DNA of 64,000 bases from positions 682,001-746,000 of the forward strand of contig NZ_SOEO01000002.1 of NCBI RefSeq assembly GCF_004365655.1. The letters are read 5' to 3'. Both the position numbers and the translations under genes were made by a program. Source of the stretch: Epilithonimonas xixisoli. Its GTDB lineage: Bacteria; Bacteroidota; Bacteroidia; Flavobacteriales; Weeksellaceae. Positions 8,684 through 17,514 of this stretch are shown here, piece by piece. Numbering within the stretch: position 1 is the stretch's first letter; every line of letters begins with the position of its first letter. The notes under the pieces are model-generated. The model had not been told where the DNA came from. It worked only from the letters and a program-made list of their open reading frames with translations, and searched no databases.

Positions 8684-10054
8684 ATGCAAAGACTTCGATA
8701 TTCTCGATATTTCAAAACATTTGTGATTTTACTGGATATGATTCTGGTATCATCTGTATTTGTGATTTATTATTGGAGAAACTTTGAAGTCAAATATGAT
8801 TCCGAAACGATGGAGCAAAATCTTTTGTCCATCATACTTCTGTGCTTTTTTTGGCTGTTGCTGAGTGGGAGGACAAGACTGTATCACATCCCGAGAAACG
8901 TAACGTACACCATTTTTCTGGAGCGGATTTTAATCCACGTTTTTTTCTTCTTTCTGGGCGTCGTGATGCTGGGTAAAGTCAGCATGAACGATTTTCTAAA
9001 AACCGAAAGATTCTATCTTGCAGGCATTCTTTTGCTGGTGGTAATTCCTATCAAAAGTTTTATATTTTTTCTTCTGAAATATCTTAGAAGTAAAGGTATT
9101 AATCACAGAAATATAATGTTCATAGGGGAAAGTGCATCTTCTGATATTTTGAGAGACATCATCCGACAAAGAAAAGATTATGGATTCAAAATCTATGATT
9201 ATAATGACAATCCGTCGCAGATTGAGCATTTGATTAAATTTTGGAAAGACCACGGGATTCACACAATTTTTCTACCATCGGAGCATTGTTTGGAGAAGTC
9301 TTTTGAGAATATGCTTTTCAAACAGGCAGAACTTAATAAAGTGAAAATTTCGCTCGTCCCAAACATCATTCAGAATGATTTTTTTGAATATGAGTTCAAT
9401 TATATAGAAACCGTCCCGATTTTGTCTCAGGCGAAGTATCCGCTGGACTTTTTTACGAATCTTACGATTAAGAGATTATTTGATTTGATATTTTCCATCA
9501 TCGTTTTGATTGGGATTTGCTCTTGGCTTTTCCCGATTATTATTTTATTAATCAAACTCAATGATTCCAAAGGTTCCGTTTTCTTTGTTCAGAAAAGATA
9601 TGGCTACCACGATGAGGTTTTTGATTGTCTCAAATTCCGAACGATGAAGTCTGAGAATAACAAATCGGACAAAACTACTTCCGTAGATGATGACAGGATT
9701 ACGTCTATCGGAAAATTCCTTAGAAAAACCAGTCTGGATGAGTTGCCGCAATTCATCAATGTTTTGATTGGCAATATGTCCATCGTAGGGCCAAGACCGC
9801 ATATGCTTTTGGTGGATGATTTCTACAAGCCGAAAATCAGCCGGTACAGTCTCAGAAGTATGGTGAAACCAGGAATTACTGGTTTGGCACAAGTGAGTGG
9901 ACTGCGCGGCGATGAAGGTGATATGAATATCGGAATGAAAAAAAGAATACTCGCCGACTCCTTTTATGTGAAAAACTGGAGTTTTAGCATGGATATTGTA
10001 ATCATTCTGAAAACCGTACTTTTACTCATCATTGGAGATAAAAATGCACGCTGA
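8684..10054 (+). CDS. polyprenyl-phosphate sugar-1-phosphate transferase (exopolysaccharide initiating type)
   Basis: 456 residues. Four or five membrane helices occupy the first 140 residues, a soluble CoA-binding-like central region follows, and the C-terminal third is a bacterial sugar transferase domain: IKRLFDLIFSIIVL (membrane anchor), CLKFRTM, LRKTSLDELPQ, VGPRPH and VKPGITGLAQVSG. Enzymes of this WbaP/WcaJ-like layout load the first sugar phosphate onto undecaprenyl phosphate for capsule or O-polysaccharide synthesis. The sugar cannot be read from sequence. It starts 9 bp after queE and no other polysaccharide genes flank it. Confidence 0.9.
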   Translation: MQRLRYSRYFKTFVILLDMILVSSVFVIYYWRNFEVKYDSETMEQNLLSIILLCFFWLLLSGRTRLYHIPRNVTYTIFLERILIHVFFFFLGVVMLGKVSMNDFLKTERFYLAGILLLVVIPIKSFIFFLLKYLRSKGINHRNIMFIGESASSDILRDIIRQRKDYGFKIYDYNDNPSQIEHLIKFWKDHGIHTIFLPSEHCLEKSFENMLFKQAELNKVKISLVPNIIQNDFFEYEFNYIETVPILSQAKYPLDFFTNLTIKRLFDLIFSIIVLIGICSWLFPIIILLIKLNDSKGSVFFVQKRYGYHDEVFDCLKFRTMKSENNKSDKTTSVDDDRITSIGKFLRKTSLDELPQFINVLIGNMSIVGPRPHMLLVDDFYKPKISRYSLRSMVKPGITGLAQVSGLRGDEGDMNIGMKKRILADSFYVKNWSFSMDIVIILKTVLLLIIGDKNAR

Positions 10055-10086
10055 TATTTTATCAGAAAAAGAACTAATTTTGCTGT

Positions 10087-10839
10087 ATGTTAAAACAATT
10101 TTTTGAAGCTATTGGTGAATATTTTTTGCTGTTGGGAAAAGCAATCAGCAAACCGCAAAAAAGAAATGTATATCTGAAACTCCTAGTAAGAGAGTTTTAC
10201 GATTTGGGAGTCAACTCTTTTGGATTGGTACTTTTTACCTCATTTTTTGTAGGCGCCGTTGTTGCGATTCAGATGTTCAATAATTTTGATGCTTCATCTT
10301 TTCCTATTCCTAATAGTTTTGTCGGATATGCTACAAAAACAGTATTGATTTTAGAGTTTTCTCCTACCATTATTTCAGTAATTCTTGCAGGAAAAGTAGG
10401 TTCTTACATTGCATCCAGCATCGGAACTATGCGTGTGACAGAACAGATAGACGCTCTTGACATTATGGGTGTTAATTCACCTAATTTTTTAATATTGCCT
10501 AAAATTGTAGCTAGTGTTGTTTTCAACCCGATTTTGATTGCAATTAGTATTGTTGTTGGAATTTGGGGCGGATATGTTGCTGGATGGGCTACAGGGAGCT
10601 GGACTACTGGAGATTATATCACGGGAATCCAAATGTATATGCCATCATATTTTATTTGGTACGCTTTTCTGAAAACAGCAGTTTTTGCCTTTCTTATTGC
10701 AACCATCCCCGCCTATTTTGGTTACAACGTAAAAGGAGGATCCTTAGAAGTAGGGCGTGCAAGCACACAAGCTGTGGTTTGGACTATGATTGCAGTGATT
10801 ATTATGAATTTATTATTAACCCAGATGTTCCTAAGCTAA
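10087..10839 (+). CDS. mlaE: MlaE-family ABC transporter permease (lipid transport)
   Basis: 250 residues with about six membrane helices and the MlaE/YrbE pattern: FFVGAVVAIQMF, a long stretch containing EFSPTIISVILAGKVGSYIASSIGTMRVTEQIDAL (read in pieces: GKVGSYIASSIG and MRVTEQIDALD), and the C-terminal VGRASTQAVV. It is the inner-membrane permease of a phospholipid carrier that maintains outer-membrane asymmetry. Its stop codon overlaps the start of the ATPase gene in a TAATG junction, so the two are coupled. No MlaD (MCE) gene is adjacent. Confidence 0.93.
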   Translation: MLKQFFEAIGEYFLLLGKAISKPQKRNVYLKLLVREFYDLGVNSFGLVLFTSFFVGAVVAIQMFNNFDASSFPIPNSFVGYATKTVLILEFSPTIISVILAGKVGSYIASSIGTMRVTEQIDALDIMGVNSPNFLILPKIVASVVFNPILIAISIVVGIWGGYVAGWATGSWTTGDYITGIQMYMPSYFIWYAFLKTAVFAFLIATIPAYFGYNVKGGSLEVGRASTQAVVWTMIAVIIMNLLLTQMFLS

Positions 10840-11654
10840 TGATAGAAGTTAAAGAATTAAGAAAAAGCTTCAATGGAGATGTTGAAGTTTTGAAAGGCAT
10901 TACAACGACATTCGAAACCGGAAAAGTGAATCTAATCATCGGGCAAAGTGGATCTGGAAAAACCGTTTTTCTGAAATCGCTTCTCAACGTTTATGAGCCT
11001 TCCAGCGGAGGAATTTTGTTTGATGGCAGAGATATTATGAATATGTCGAGAGAGGAGAAGCAAGGTCTGCGTGCAGAGATAGGAACAGTTTTCCAAGGAA
11101 GTGCATTATTCGATTCTATGACTGTGGAGGAGAATATCAGTTTTCCTCTGGATATGTTTACCAATTTGACTTATCGCGAGAAAAAGAGAAAAGTTCTTGA
11201 GGTAATTGGTAGAGTAAACCTTGATAAGGCCAACAAAAAATTCCCATCCGAGATTTCCGGAGGAATGCAAAAAAGGGTGGCCATTGCAAGAGCAATCGTC
11301 AACAACCCAAAATACCTCTTCTGTGATGAGCCCAACTCCGGACTGGATCCTTACACTTCCAATGTCATAGATGATCTACTACTGGAAATTACAAAAGAAT
11401 ATAACACAACCACCATTATCAATACACACGATATGAACTCTGTGATGACCATTGGTGAGAAAATCCTTTACCTTCGTTTGGGAATCAAAGAATGGGAAGG
11501 GAATAAAGATATCCTAGCGACTGCGAAAAACAAAAATCTTTTGGATTTCGTCTATTCATCAGAACTGTTCAAGCAGCTGAGAGAATTTATGCTAGAAAAC
11601 GATCAAACAAGTTTAACAAATAATAAAACAGAAGACAATGAAAAAACTGATTAG
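10839..11654 (+). CDS. mlaF: MlaF-like ABC transporter ATP-binding protein
   Basis: 271 residues from the ATG in the TAATG overlap with mlaE; a longer in-frame reading back to 10563 only shadows mlaE. Walker A GQSGSGKT (35-42), Q-loop TVFQGSALFD, signature SGGMQKR (140-146), Walker B YLFCDEP with the D-loop SGLDP, and switch His197 (NTHDMN) are all visible. The TVFQGSALFDSM region and the C-terminal IGEKILYLRLG are typical of MlaF. It powers the MlaE permease. The following gene overlaps its end by 17 bp. Confidence 0.93.
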   Translation: MIEVKELRKSFNGDVEVLKGITTTFETGKVNLIIGQSGSGKTVFLKSLLNVYEPSSGGILFDGRDIMNMSREEKQGLRAEIGTVFQGSALFDSMTVEENISFPLDMFTNLTYREKKRKVLEVIGRVNLDKANKKFPSEISGGMQKRVAIARAIVNNPKYLFCDEPNSGLDPYTSNVIDDLLLEITKEYNTTTIINTHDMNSVMTIGEKILYLRLGIKEWEGNKDILATAKNKNLLDFVYSSELFKQLREFMLENDQTSLTNNKTEDNEKTD

Positions 11655-12258
11655 TACCATTGGAGTATTGGCAAGTGTTTTTGCTTATTCGCAAGTAACA
11701 TTTGGATTGAGAACAAATGCCCTTTTTAACACTTCATCTGCAAAGTGGAAAGACATTGAAAGTACTGCTGTGGGTGCTTGGGAAAACAAAGGAGAAAACA
11801 AAGCTGGCTTCAATGTTGGATTGGCTGCAAAAATCGGATCTCCGGTTGGTGGCTGGTTTGTAATGCCGGAAATCTATTACACAACTTTTAAAAACAGTTT
11901 GACTGTAGATGATGTGACTGTGGAAGCAAAGAGCAATCGTATTGATGTGCCTGTATTGGTAGGTCACAATTTCCTTCTTGGAAAATTGGCTGCATTTGCA
12001 GGTCCAGTTGCATCTTACAATCTATCTGGAGAGAAAACTTACAATGAATTAAGAGTAAATGCTGAAAACGAATTTACCGTAGGTTACCAGTTTGGAGCTC
12101 AAGCAACACTTTCAAAGTTTGTTATCAATGCAAGATATGAAGGCGCTTTCTCTAAGGATTCAAGAAAAGTGATTGACATTGCAAGTGGCGATACAGTTGT
12201 TCGTTATGACAACCGTCCAAGTATGTTTATCGTTGGTATTGGATACAACTTTAACTAA
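11638..12258 (+). CDS. outer-membrane beta-barrel protein (PorT-like) coupled to mlaEF
   Basis: 206 residues with a signal peptide (MKKLISTIGVLASVFAYSQ) and a mature part of alternating strands typical of the eight-strand PorT/OmpA-like barrels of Bacteroidota: TFGLRTNALF, GWFVMPEIYYTTF, NRIDVPVLVGHNFL, FVINARYEGAF and a terminal aromatic strand FIVGIGYNFN. It starts inside the last codons of mlaF, so it is translated with the transporter. An outer-membrane partner for the lipid transporter is a reasonable inference but not proven. A strong terminator ends the operon. Confidence 0.8.
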   Translation: MKKLISTIGVLASVFAYSQVTFGLRTNALFNTSSAKWKDIESTAVGAWENKGENKAGFNVGLAAKIGSPVGGWFVMPEIYYTTFKNSLTVDDVTVEAKSNRIDVPVLVGHNFLLGKLAAFAGPVASYNLSGEKTYNELRVNAENEFTVGYQFGAQATLSKFVINARYEGAFSKDSRKVIDIASGDTVVRYDNRPSMFIVGIGYNFN

Positions 12259-12276
12259 GACATCAATATAAAATGT

Positions 12277-12311
12277 AAAAAGGCTGGAAAAATTAATTTC
12301 CAGCCTTTTTC
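12277..12311 (+). terminator. Rho-independent terminator of the mlaEF operon
   Basis: A 14-bp stem (AAAAAGGCTGGAAA, 12277-12290, pairing with 12297-12310) has a short loop and ends in TTTTT, 18 bp after the barrel-protein stop. Confidence 0.85.
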
Positions 12312-12445
12312 ATATATAGACCTTAAAAATTCACAAACTCAATTCTTTGTGAGAAATTGATTTTGTTTTACAAAAGTAAAGGCTATCACTCAATTTTCTT
12401 TTAACAGAATAAATAAAAAACAGAACAATATTAATATGTTTTGTT

Positions 12446-12453
12446 TATTTTTG
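12446..12453 (+). promoter_or_regulatory. -7 promoter element (TATTTTTG) of the AraC gene
   Basis: Exact TAnnTTTG match, 22 bp before the ATG at 12476. No clear -33 TTG is seen. Confidence 0.45.
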
Positions 12454-12475
12454 CTCCACAATAACATTAACTGGA

Positions 12476-13321
12476 ATGAAAGTTATTCTTGAACATATTT
12501 CTCCGGATGAAAATAGCTCTTTTCGAGTACTTCACATTAAGGATGTTCCCATCTCGGAACTCAACTGGAAGTATCACTATCATTCTGAGATTGAGATTGT
12601 TTGTGTTCTACACGGCAAGGGAACCCGCCACGTGGGCTATCACAAAAGCCACTTCGAGGACGGTGCGCTTGCTTTGATTGGTTCCAATATTCCGCATTCT
12701 GGGTTTGGACTCAATGCTACAGATCCGCACGAGGAAATCGTAATCCTATTCAAAGAGGAGATTCTATCTTTGCCCGATAGCGAGCCGGACAGCCATTCCA
12801 TCAAAAAACTTTTAGAAATTGCCAGATACGGCGTTCTTTTCTCATCCAAAGTGAAAAAAGAGATGATTCCTAAACTGAAAAAAATCGCAGAAACAGAAGG
12901 CTACGCAAGATATCTGTTACTTTTAGAGATTCTATTTGATCTTTCAAAAACGGAAGATTTTGAATTGATGAATACAGAAGTGATGCCTTACACCATTGTA
13001 TCCCGAAACAGAACTAGACTAGAAGCTGTTTTTACTTACGTGGAAAATGGCTATCAAAATGAAATCGATATTATGCAAGCAGCAGATCTAGCAAACCTAA
13101 CGAAGCCAGCATTCTGTAATTTCTTCAAAAAAGCCACTTCGCTTACTTTTGTAGAGTTTGTCAACAGATACCGTATCGATAAGGCCTGCATTCTTCTTTC
13201 TCAAGAAAAAAGCATAGCAGAAAGCTGCTATGCTACAGGTTTTAATAATATTACTTATTTCAACAAAATCTTCAAAAAATACACCAGTACAACGCCTGGC
13301 CAATTTATCAGAAATCTATAA
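12476..13321 (+). CDS. AraC-family transcriptional regulator with cupin sensor domain
   Basis: 281 residues. The N-terminal half looks like a small cupin: WKYHYHSEIEIVCVLHG with closely spaced histidines (about 32-34), followed by GTRHVGYHKSHF and GSNIPHSGF. The C-terminal 100 residues are a double helix-turn-helix of the AraC type, with DIMQAADLANLTKPAFCNFF and FVEFVNRYRIDKACILL. Such proteins usually control sugar or stress genes in response to a small ligand. No target gene is adjacent: the gene has its own promoter element and faces a convergent small gene two bases away. Confidence 0.92.
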   Translation: MKVILEHISPDENSSFRVLHIKDVPISELNWKYHYHSEIEIVCVLHGKGTRHVGYHKSHFEDGALALIGSNIPHSGFGLNATDPHEEIVILFKEEILSLPDSEPDSHSIKKLLEIARYGVLFSSKVKKEMIPKLKKIAETEGYARYLLLLEILFDLSKTEDFELMNTEVMPYTIVSRNRTRLEAVFTYVENGYQNEIDIMQAADLANLTKPAFCNFFKKATSLTFVEFVNRYRIDKACILLSQEKSIAESCYATGFNNITYFNKIFKKYTSTTPGQFIRNL

Positions 13322-13322
13322 A

Positions 13323-13610
13323 TTAGAAATTTCCGCTGTTTAGATTATTGTCAATTTTCTGTTTTTCAAATTCCGCTTTTTCTTTCTGAAGTTGCTTAAG
13401 TTCTTGCTTTATTTTGGCTTCTTTTATTGCATTTCCCTTACTAACATATCCCACAGAACCTCCAATGATTAATCCGATTCCTATACCGAATAAAATAGCC
13501 ATCAATGGAACAGGTTCAAAAAGTCTGATTACAGTAAAATTTTCATTAAAGTAAAAAAGAACAAACGCTAATAGTAATAATACGATTCCAGTAAATGTTA
13601 AACTTTTCAT
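13323..13610 (-). CDS. small two-helix membrane protein, unknown function
   Basis: 95 residues: a first membrane helix (about 5-20), a second glycine-rich helix (about 36-58, MAILFGIGIGLIIGGSVGY), then a charged coiled-coil-like tail (about 60-90) rich in Lys and Glu. No named family is recognised. It lies between convergent araC and upstream M48 protease genes on the same strand as the latter, 33 bp downstream of its stop, so it could share the transcript. Confidence 0.6.
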   Translation of the reverse strand: MKSLTFTGIVLLLLAFVLFYFNENFTVIRLFEPVPLMAILFGIGIGLIIGGSVGYVSKGNAIKEAKIKQELKQLQKEKAEFEKQKIDNNLNSGNF

Positions 13611-13643
13611 CTCTATATTTTTTTAAAATACTAATATAAAGAA

Positions 13644-14450
13644 TTAAAGCTTACCTCCAGCTGCTTTGTAATATTCCAACGCTTTTGGCATATTGGCATT
13701 CAAATCCGAGATTCTATTTTGCGGATTGGGGTGCGTCGATAGAAATTCTGGTGCTCTGTTACCAGTAGAAGCCGCTTCCATTCTTTGCCAGAATGAAGTA
13801 GACGTTCTAGGATCATATCCTGCCATTGCCATCAGATAAAGTCCCATTTGATCTGCTTCCAACTCTTGACTTCTGCCATATTTTAGCAAAACACCTTGTG
13901 AGGCGTAAGGATAAACTTGTTTTACGATATTAATTAACTGAGAATTACTCGTTCCACTTCCAAGTGCTGAGCTTCCGTATTGTGCAATCATTGCTTGAGA
14001 AACTCTCTCGTTGCCATGGCCAGCAAGCGCATGAGAAACCTCGTGTCCCATCACAACAGCAACGCCGTTTTCGTCTTTGCAAATTGGCATTATTCCTGTG
14101 TAGAAAGCTACTTTACCGCCAGGCATACACCATGCATTGAGCTGAGCATCTTGGATTAGGTTAAATTCCCAGCTGTAATTTGCCAAGTCAGATTCTCTAC
14201 CAATCGATTTGTAATAAGCATAAGCCGCATTTTTTATTTTCGCGCCAACATTTTTTACTCTATTGGCATCTGCAGTTCCCGTCACCACTTTGGCTCCAGA
14301 AAGTGTAGTTCTGTATTCTGCTGCAGCTGCCGTTGCAATCTGAGAATTGTTAGCAATTTGAATAGAGGATCTTCCTGTAACAGGATTTGTCACACAAGCC
14401 GTGATTCCAAATGCTGTAATAGCTAGAGCAGAAATTTTTATAATTTTCAT
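13644..14450 (-). CDS. M48-family metalloprotease, lipoprotein
   Basis: 268 residues with a lipoprotein signal ending GITAC (Cys19). The zinc motif HEVSH (136-140, in VVMGHEVSHALAGHG) gives two ligands and the catalytic glutamate; the third ligand is the Glu of QELEADQMGLYL (about 195). The layout matches LoiP/YggG-like periplasmic M48 proteases, which handle misfolded or outer-membrane proteins. The protein is shorter than BepA and lacks its TPR domain. The upstream gene, thiL, is 51 bp away. Confidence 0.9.
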   Translation of the reverse strand: MKIIKISALAITAFGITACVTNPVTGRSSIQIANNSQIATAAAAEYRTTLSGAKVVTGTADANRVKNVGAKIKNAAYAYYKSIGRESDLANYSWEFNLIQDAQLNAWCMPGGKVAFYTGIMPICKDENGVAVVMGHEVSHALAGHGNERVSQAMIAQYGSSALGSGTSNSQLINIVKQVYPYASQGVLLKYGRSQELEADQMGLYLMAMAGYDPRTSTSFWQRMEAASTGNRAPEFLSTHPNPQNRISDLNANMPKALEYYKAAGGKL

Positions 14451-14501
14451 CGTTTTTATATTTTAAATATTATTTGTGTTTTACAAGTTCTATTCCAAAA
14501 A

Positions 14502-15557
14502 TTATTCTTTGTTTAGGAATGCATCCCAACCTTGTGCTGTCAAAGGAATCAATTGATTGGAACCTCTCGCAATCAGGAAGTTTCCGGCATTGGTTTCAGT
14601 TGCGTGACCTATGATGGTAAAGTCTGGATGATTCTTGATCTTATCAAAATCCGACGATGAAATGGTAAACAATAATTCATAGTCTTCGCCACCGTTTAAG
14701 GCCGCCATTGCAGGATTAAGGTTCAATTCATCTGCTGTGTGAATCATAGTTTCGTCCATTGGTAATTTCTCTTCATACACATTGAAACCAACTTTCGATT
14801 GATCTGACAAATGAAGAATCTCCGAAGCCAAACCGTCAGAAACGTCGATCATAGATGTTGGCAAAATATCTAATTCCTCTAATTTTTTCTTGATGTCCGT
14901 TCTTGCCTCAGGCTTCAGTTGTCTTTCAAGGATGTAGTCATAGCCTTCCATTTCCGGCTGCATATTTGGATTTGCAAGATAGACCGAATGTTCTCTTTCA
15001 AGAATTTGTAATCCAAGATAAGCGCCTCCCAAATCGCCGGTCACGACCAAAAGATCATTCGGTTTTGCGCCATTTCTTTTGACAATATTTTCTTCTTTTT
15101 CAAGACCAATCGCGGTTACGCTTATCACCAAGCCAGCGTTGGAACTTGTTGTATCTCCGCCAATTAAGTCAGCTTTATATCGATTACAAGCCAATGCAAT
15201 TCCATCATAGATTTCTTCCAAAGCTTCCACCGGAAAGCGGTTTGAAACAGCAACGGAAACCAAGATTTGTGTAGGCGTTGCGTTCATTGCGGCAATATCG
15301 CTGAGGTTGACAACAACAGATTTGTAGCCCAAATGTTTCAATGGAACATAGCCCAAATTGAAATGAACACCTTCCGCCAACATATCCGTTGAAATTACAA
15401 CTTTTTGACCTTCCGCATCAATAATCGCCGCATCGTCGCCGATGGAAAGTTTCGTTGAATTCTGAACAATCGGGAAATTTTCCGTCAAATGTTTTATCAA
15501 ACCAAATTCTCCCAATTTGGAAATAGGCGTGAGTTCTTGTGATTTATCTTCGAGCAT
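14502..15557 (-). CDS. thiL: thiamine-monophosphate kinase
   Basis: 351 residues, normal length. ThiL phosphorylates thiamine monophosphate to the cofactor thiamine diphosphate. Motifs seen: IGDDAAIID near the N terminus, VVISTDMLAEGVHF (metal-binding aspartates), LVVTGDLGGAYLGL, MIDVSDGLASEILHL and the late ALNGGEDYELLF. The start codon is preceded by a 7-bp-periodic AT-rich array. No other thiamine gene lies nearby. Confidence 0.96.
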   Translation of the reverse strand: MLEDKSQELTPISKLGEFGLIKHLTENFPIVQNSTKLSIGDDAAIIDAEGQKVVISTDMLAEGVHFNLGYVPLKHLGYKSVVVNLSDIAAMNATPTQILVSVAVSNRFPVEALEEIYDGIALACNRYKADLIGGDTTSSNAGLVISVTAIGLEKEENIVKRNGAKPNDLLVVTGDLGGAYLGLQILEREHSVYLANPNMQPEMEGYDYILERQLKPEARTDIKKKLEELDILPTSMIDVSDGLASEILHLSDQSKVGFNVYEEKLPMDETMIHTADELNLNPAMAALNGGEDYELLFTISSSDFDKIKNHPDFTIIGHATETNAGNFLIARGSNQLIPLTAQGWDAFLNKE

Positions 15558-15645
15558 TTTTTATAAATGATAATTGATTAGTGATGATTGATTAATGACA
15601 AGCGAAAAAAATCTTTTATCGATTATCATCAATCATTTATTTGAA
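15558..15645. repeat. inverted pair of 7-bp-periodic arrays (ATC family) upstream of thiL
   Basis: On the - strand, just before the thiL ATG, heptads GTCATTA, ATCAATC, ATCACTA, ATCAATT, ATCATTT and ATAAAAA follow in exact 7-bp phase (15558-15599). After an 11-nt spacer, heptads of the same family run on the + strand: ATCTTTT, ATCGATT, ATCATCA, ATCATTT, ATTTGAA (15611-15645). The arms can pair into a long imperfect hairpin. Confidence 0.7.
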
Positions 15646-16131
15646 TATGTCCGGGCTGATATTCTCCGGTCGGAAAGGTAACGTTTTCAAAAAATCTCTT
15701 GTGATGATATTCACATTTTCAGATTTGAATTCATTCATTACCAAGATGATGTCTTCTGGTGGCGTAGTGATTTTCCTTAGCATGATATCAATCCAAACTC
15801 CGGTCGCTTCTGCCGTTGCACAATGCGTTCCGTCTGGAAGATAAAACTTGTGAACAAACTGATAGATAGAACCGTCTTCCGAAATCGAAGCGACTTCCAA
15901 ACCGACATAAACCGTCTGATCTGCATATATTTCTCTAAAAAAAGAATATTTCTCGTGCATCATCACGGGACCAACGCCCCAACGGTTGAGTTGCGTCAAA
16001 CCGATTTTGTTTTTGTTGAGAAAAGCCATTCTCGTTTGCGAGCAATAGTCAACATAAGTGGAATTCCCCAAATGACGGTTGGCGTCGATATCGCTCCATC
16101 TTACTTCAAATTTATGATAATATACAGACAT
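15637..16131 (-). CDS. acyl-CoA thioesterase, hotdog fold (4HBT family)
   Basis: 164 residues from the ATG at 16131; a longer reading to 16227 adds an unconserved, hydrophobic leader. The N-terminal FEVRWSDIDANRHLGNSTY carries the 4HBT catalytic pattern (Asp, then His, then N-S-T-Y). Such YbgC/FadM-like enzymes hydrolyse acyl-CoA or acyl-ACP thioesters in the cytoplasm. The exact substrate is not predictable. Its stop lies within the outer arm of the heptad repeat upstream of thiL. Confidence 0.88.
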   Translation of the reverse strand: MSVYYHKFEVRWSDIDANRHLGNSTYVDYCSQTRMAFLNKNKIGLTQLNRWGVGPVMMHEKYSFFREIYADQTVYVGLEVASISEDGSIYQFVHKFYLPDGTHCATAEATGVWIDIMLRKITTPPEDIILVMNEFKSENVNIITRDFLKTLPFRPENISPDIFK

Positions 16132-16186
16132 TTTTAGATTTTTAAGATTCTTCAAAATTAACCATTTGAGGTGGATTTTAAAAATG

Positions 16187-16194
16187 TAATTTTG
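16187..16194 (+). promoter_or_regulatory. -7 promoter element (TAATTTTG)
   Basis: Exact TAnnTTTG match, 59 bp before the ATG of the flavoprotein gene and divergent from the thioesterase gene. Confidence 0.4.
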
Positions 16195-16253
16195 TGCATC
16201 GAATACAAAGTAACAAAGGCGAGACATATTTGTTACTGCAGAAAATTAGATTA

Positions 16254-17465
16254 ATGTCAAAAAAGAAAAGAATAATCATCATAGGTGGAGGAGCAGCTGG
16301 TTTTTTCACAGCGGCAAATCTTGATGAGAACAAATATTACGTCACGATTCTTGAACAAAACGGCGATGTTTTGCAGAAGGTGAAAATCTCTGGTGGCGGA
16401 CGATGCAATGTGACGCACGCTTGTTTTGACCCAAGAGATTTGGTTCAGTTTTATCCAAGAGGAAACCGAGAATTACTTAGTGTTTTCACAAAGTTTCAGC
16501 CAGGCGACACGATGGATTGGTTCGAAACCAGAAATGTTCCTTTGAAGATTGAAAAAGACAATCGGGTTTTCCCGACCACAGATTCTTCGCAAAGCATCAT
16601 CAATGCAATGATAGATGAAGTTCGGAATAAAAAATTCGAGGTCAAAACTCAGGTTTCGGTTTCGGAAATCATTAAACAAGACGATGAATATTTAATCAAA
16701 ACAAAACAAGGTGATTTTGTTGCTGACATTGTGATTTATACGACAGGAAGTTCTCCAAAGTCACTGAAAATTATTGAAAATCTTGGACATAAAATAATTG
16801 AGCCTGTTCCGTCGTTGTTTACTTTTAATATCAAAGATGATTTGTTGAAAGATATTCCGGGAACTAGTTTTGCCAATGCAGAAATCCAAATTCCAAGTTT
16901 GAAGACCGAAGAATCAGGTCCACTTCTCATCACACATTGGGGACTTTCCGGACCTGCAGTTTTGAAAATTTCAGCTTGGGAAGCGAGAAAATTGGCGCAA
17001 TTGAAATATCAATTTGAGATTGAAGTTAATTTTATCTCAACACCAATTTCGGAAGTTGAAAAGCAGTTCAAAGATTTCAAAAACAGCAATCCGAAAAGAA
17101 CCGTTGGACAATCGAAAATATTTGATGTGACCAATCGTTTTTGGAACAAGATTTTGGAAGTTTGCAAAATAGACCCGGAAAAACAGATCGCAAATCTTTC
17201 TGGCAAAGAAATGAATCATATCTTTGAGTATCTTTGTCAAAAAAAATTGAGAGTGTCGGGAAAATCGACTTTCAAGGATGAGTTTGTGACAGCTGGAGGT
17301 GTAGATTTGAAAGAAATTAATTTTAAAAATATGACTTCCAAGATTCTTCCGAATTTTTACCTTGCTGGCGAAGTTCTTGATATAGATGCAGTTACCGGCG
17401 GATTTAATTTTCAGGCTTGCTGGAGTGAAGCTTGGCTTATCTCTCAAGATATTAATACAAAATAA
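16254..17465 (+). CDS. HI0933/YhiN-family NAD(P)/FAD-dependent oxidoreductase
   Basis: 403 residues from the ATG at 16254, chosen because the FAD-binding Rossmann motif IIIIGGGAAGFFTA follows directly; a GTG at 16194 would add 20 unconserved residues. The family hallmark KISGGGRCNVTH is present near residue 45, as are HWGLSGPAVLKIS and the C-terminal LAGEVLDIDAVTGGFNFQ that closes the FAD site. The physiological substrate of YhiN/BaiN flavoproteins is largely unknown; BaiN members in gut bacteria act on bile-acid intermediates. Confidence 0.93.
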   Translation: MSKKKRIIIIGGGAAGFFTAANLDENKYYVTILEQNGDVLQKVKISGGGRCNVTHACFDPRDLVQFYPRGNRELLSVFTKFQPGDTMDWFETRNVPLKIEKDNRVFPTTDSSQSIINAMIDEVRNKKFEVKTQVSVSEIIKQDDEYLIKTKQGDFVADIVIYTTGSSPKSLKIIENLGHKIIEPVPSLFTFNIKDDLLKDIPGTSFANAEIQIPSLKTEESGPLLITHWGLSGPAVLKISAWEARKLAQLKYQFEIEVNFISTPISEVEKQFKDFKNSNPKRTVGQSKIFDVTNRFWNKILEVCKIDPEKQIANLSGKEMNHIFEYLCQKKLRVSGKSTFKDEFVTAGGVDLKEINFKNMTSKILPNFYLAGEVLDIDAVTGGFNFQACWSEAWLISQDINTK

Positions 17466-17478
17466 GGGTTTATTTTAA

Positions 17479-17486
17479 TAACTTTG
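17479..17486 (+). promoter_or_regulatory. -7 promoter element (TAACTTTG)
   Basis: Exact TAnnTTTG match, 28 bp before the ATG of the lipoprotein gene at 17515. Confidence 0.45.
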
Positions 17487-17514
17487 AATCAATAATTAAT
17501 TATTTTAAAATATA

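Noticed and set aside
10563-10838. In-frame N-terminal extension of mlaF
   Set aside because: It overlaps mlaE completely in another frame. The TAATG junction gives a normal MlaF start at 10839.
16194-16253. GTG start for the YhiN-type flavoprotein
   Set aside because: It coincides with the end of the -7 element and adds 20 unconserved residues ahead of the FAD-binding motif.
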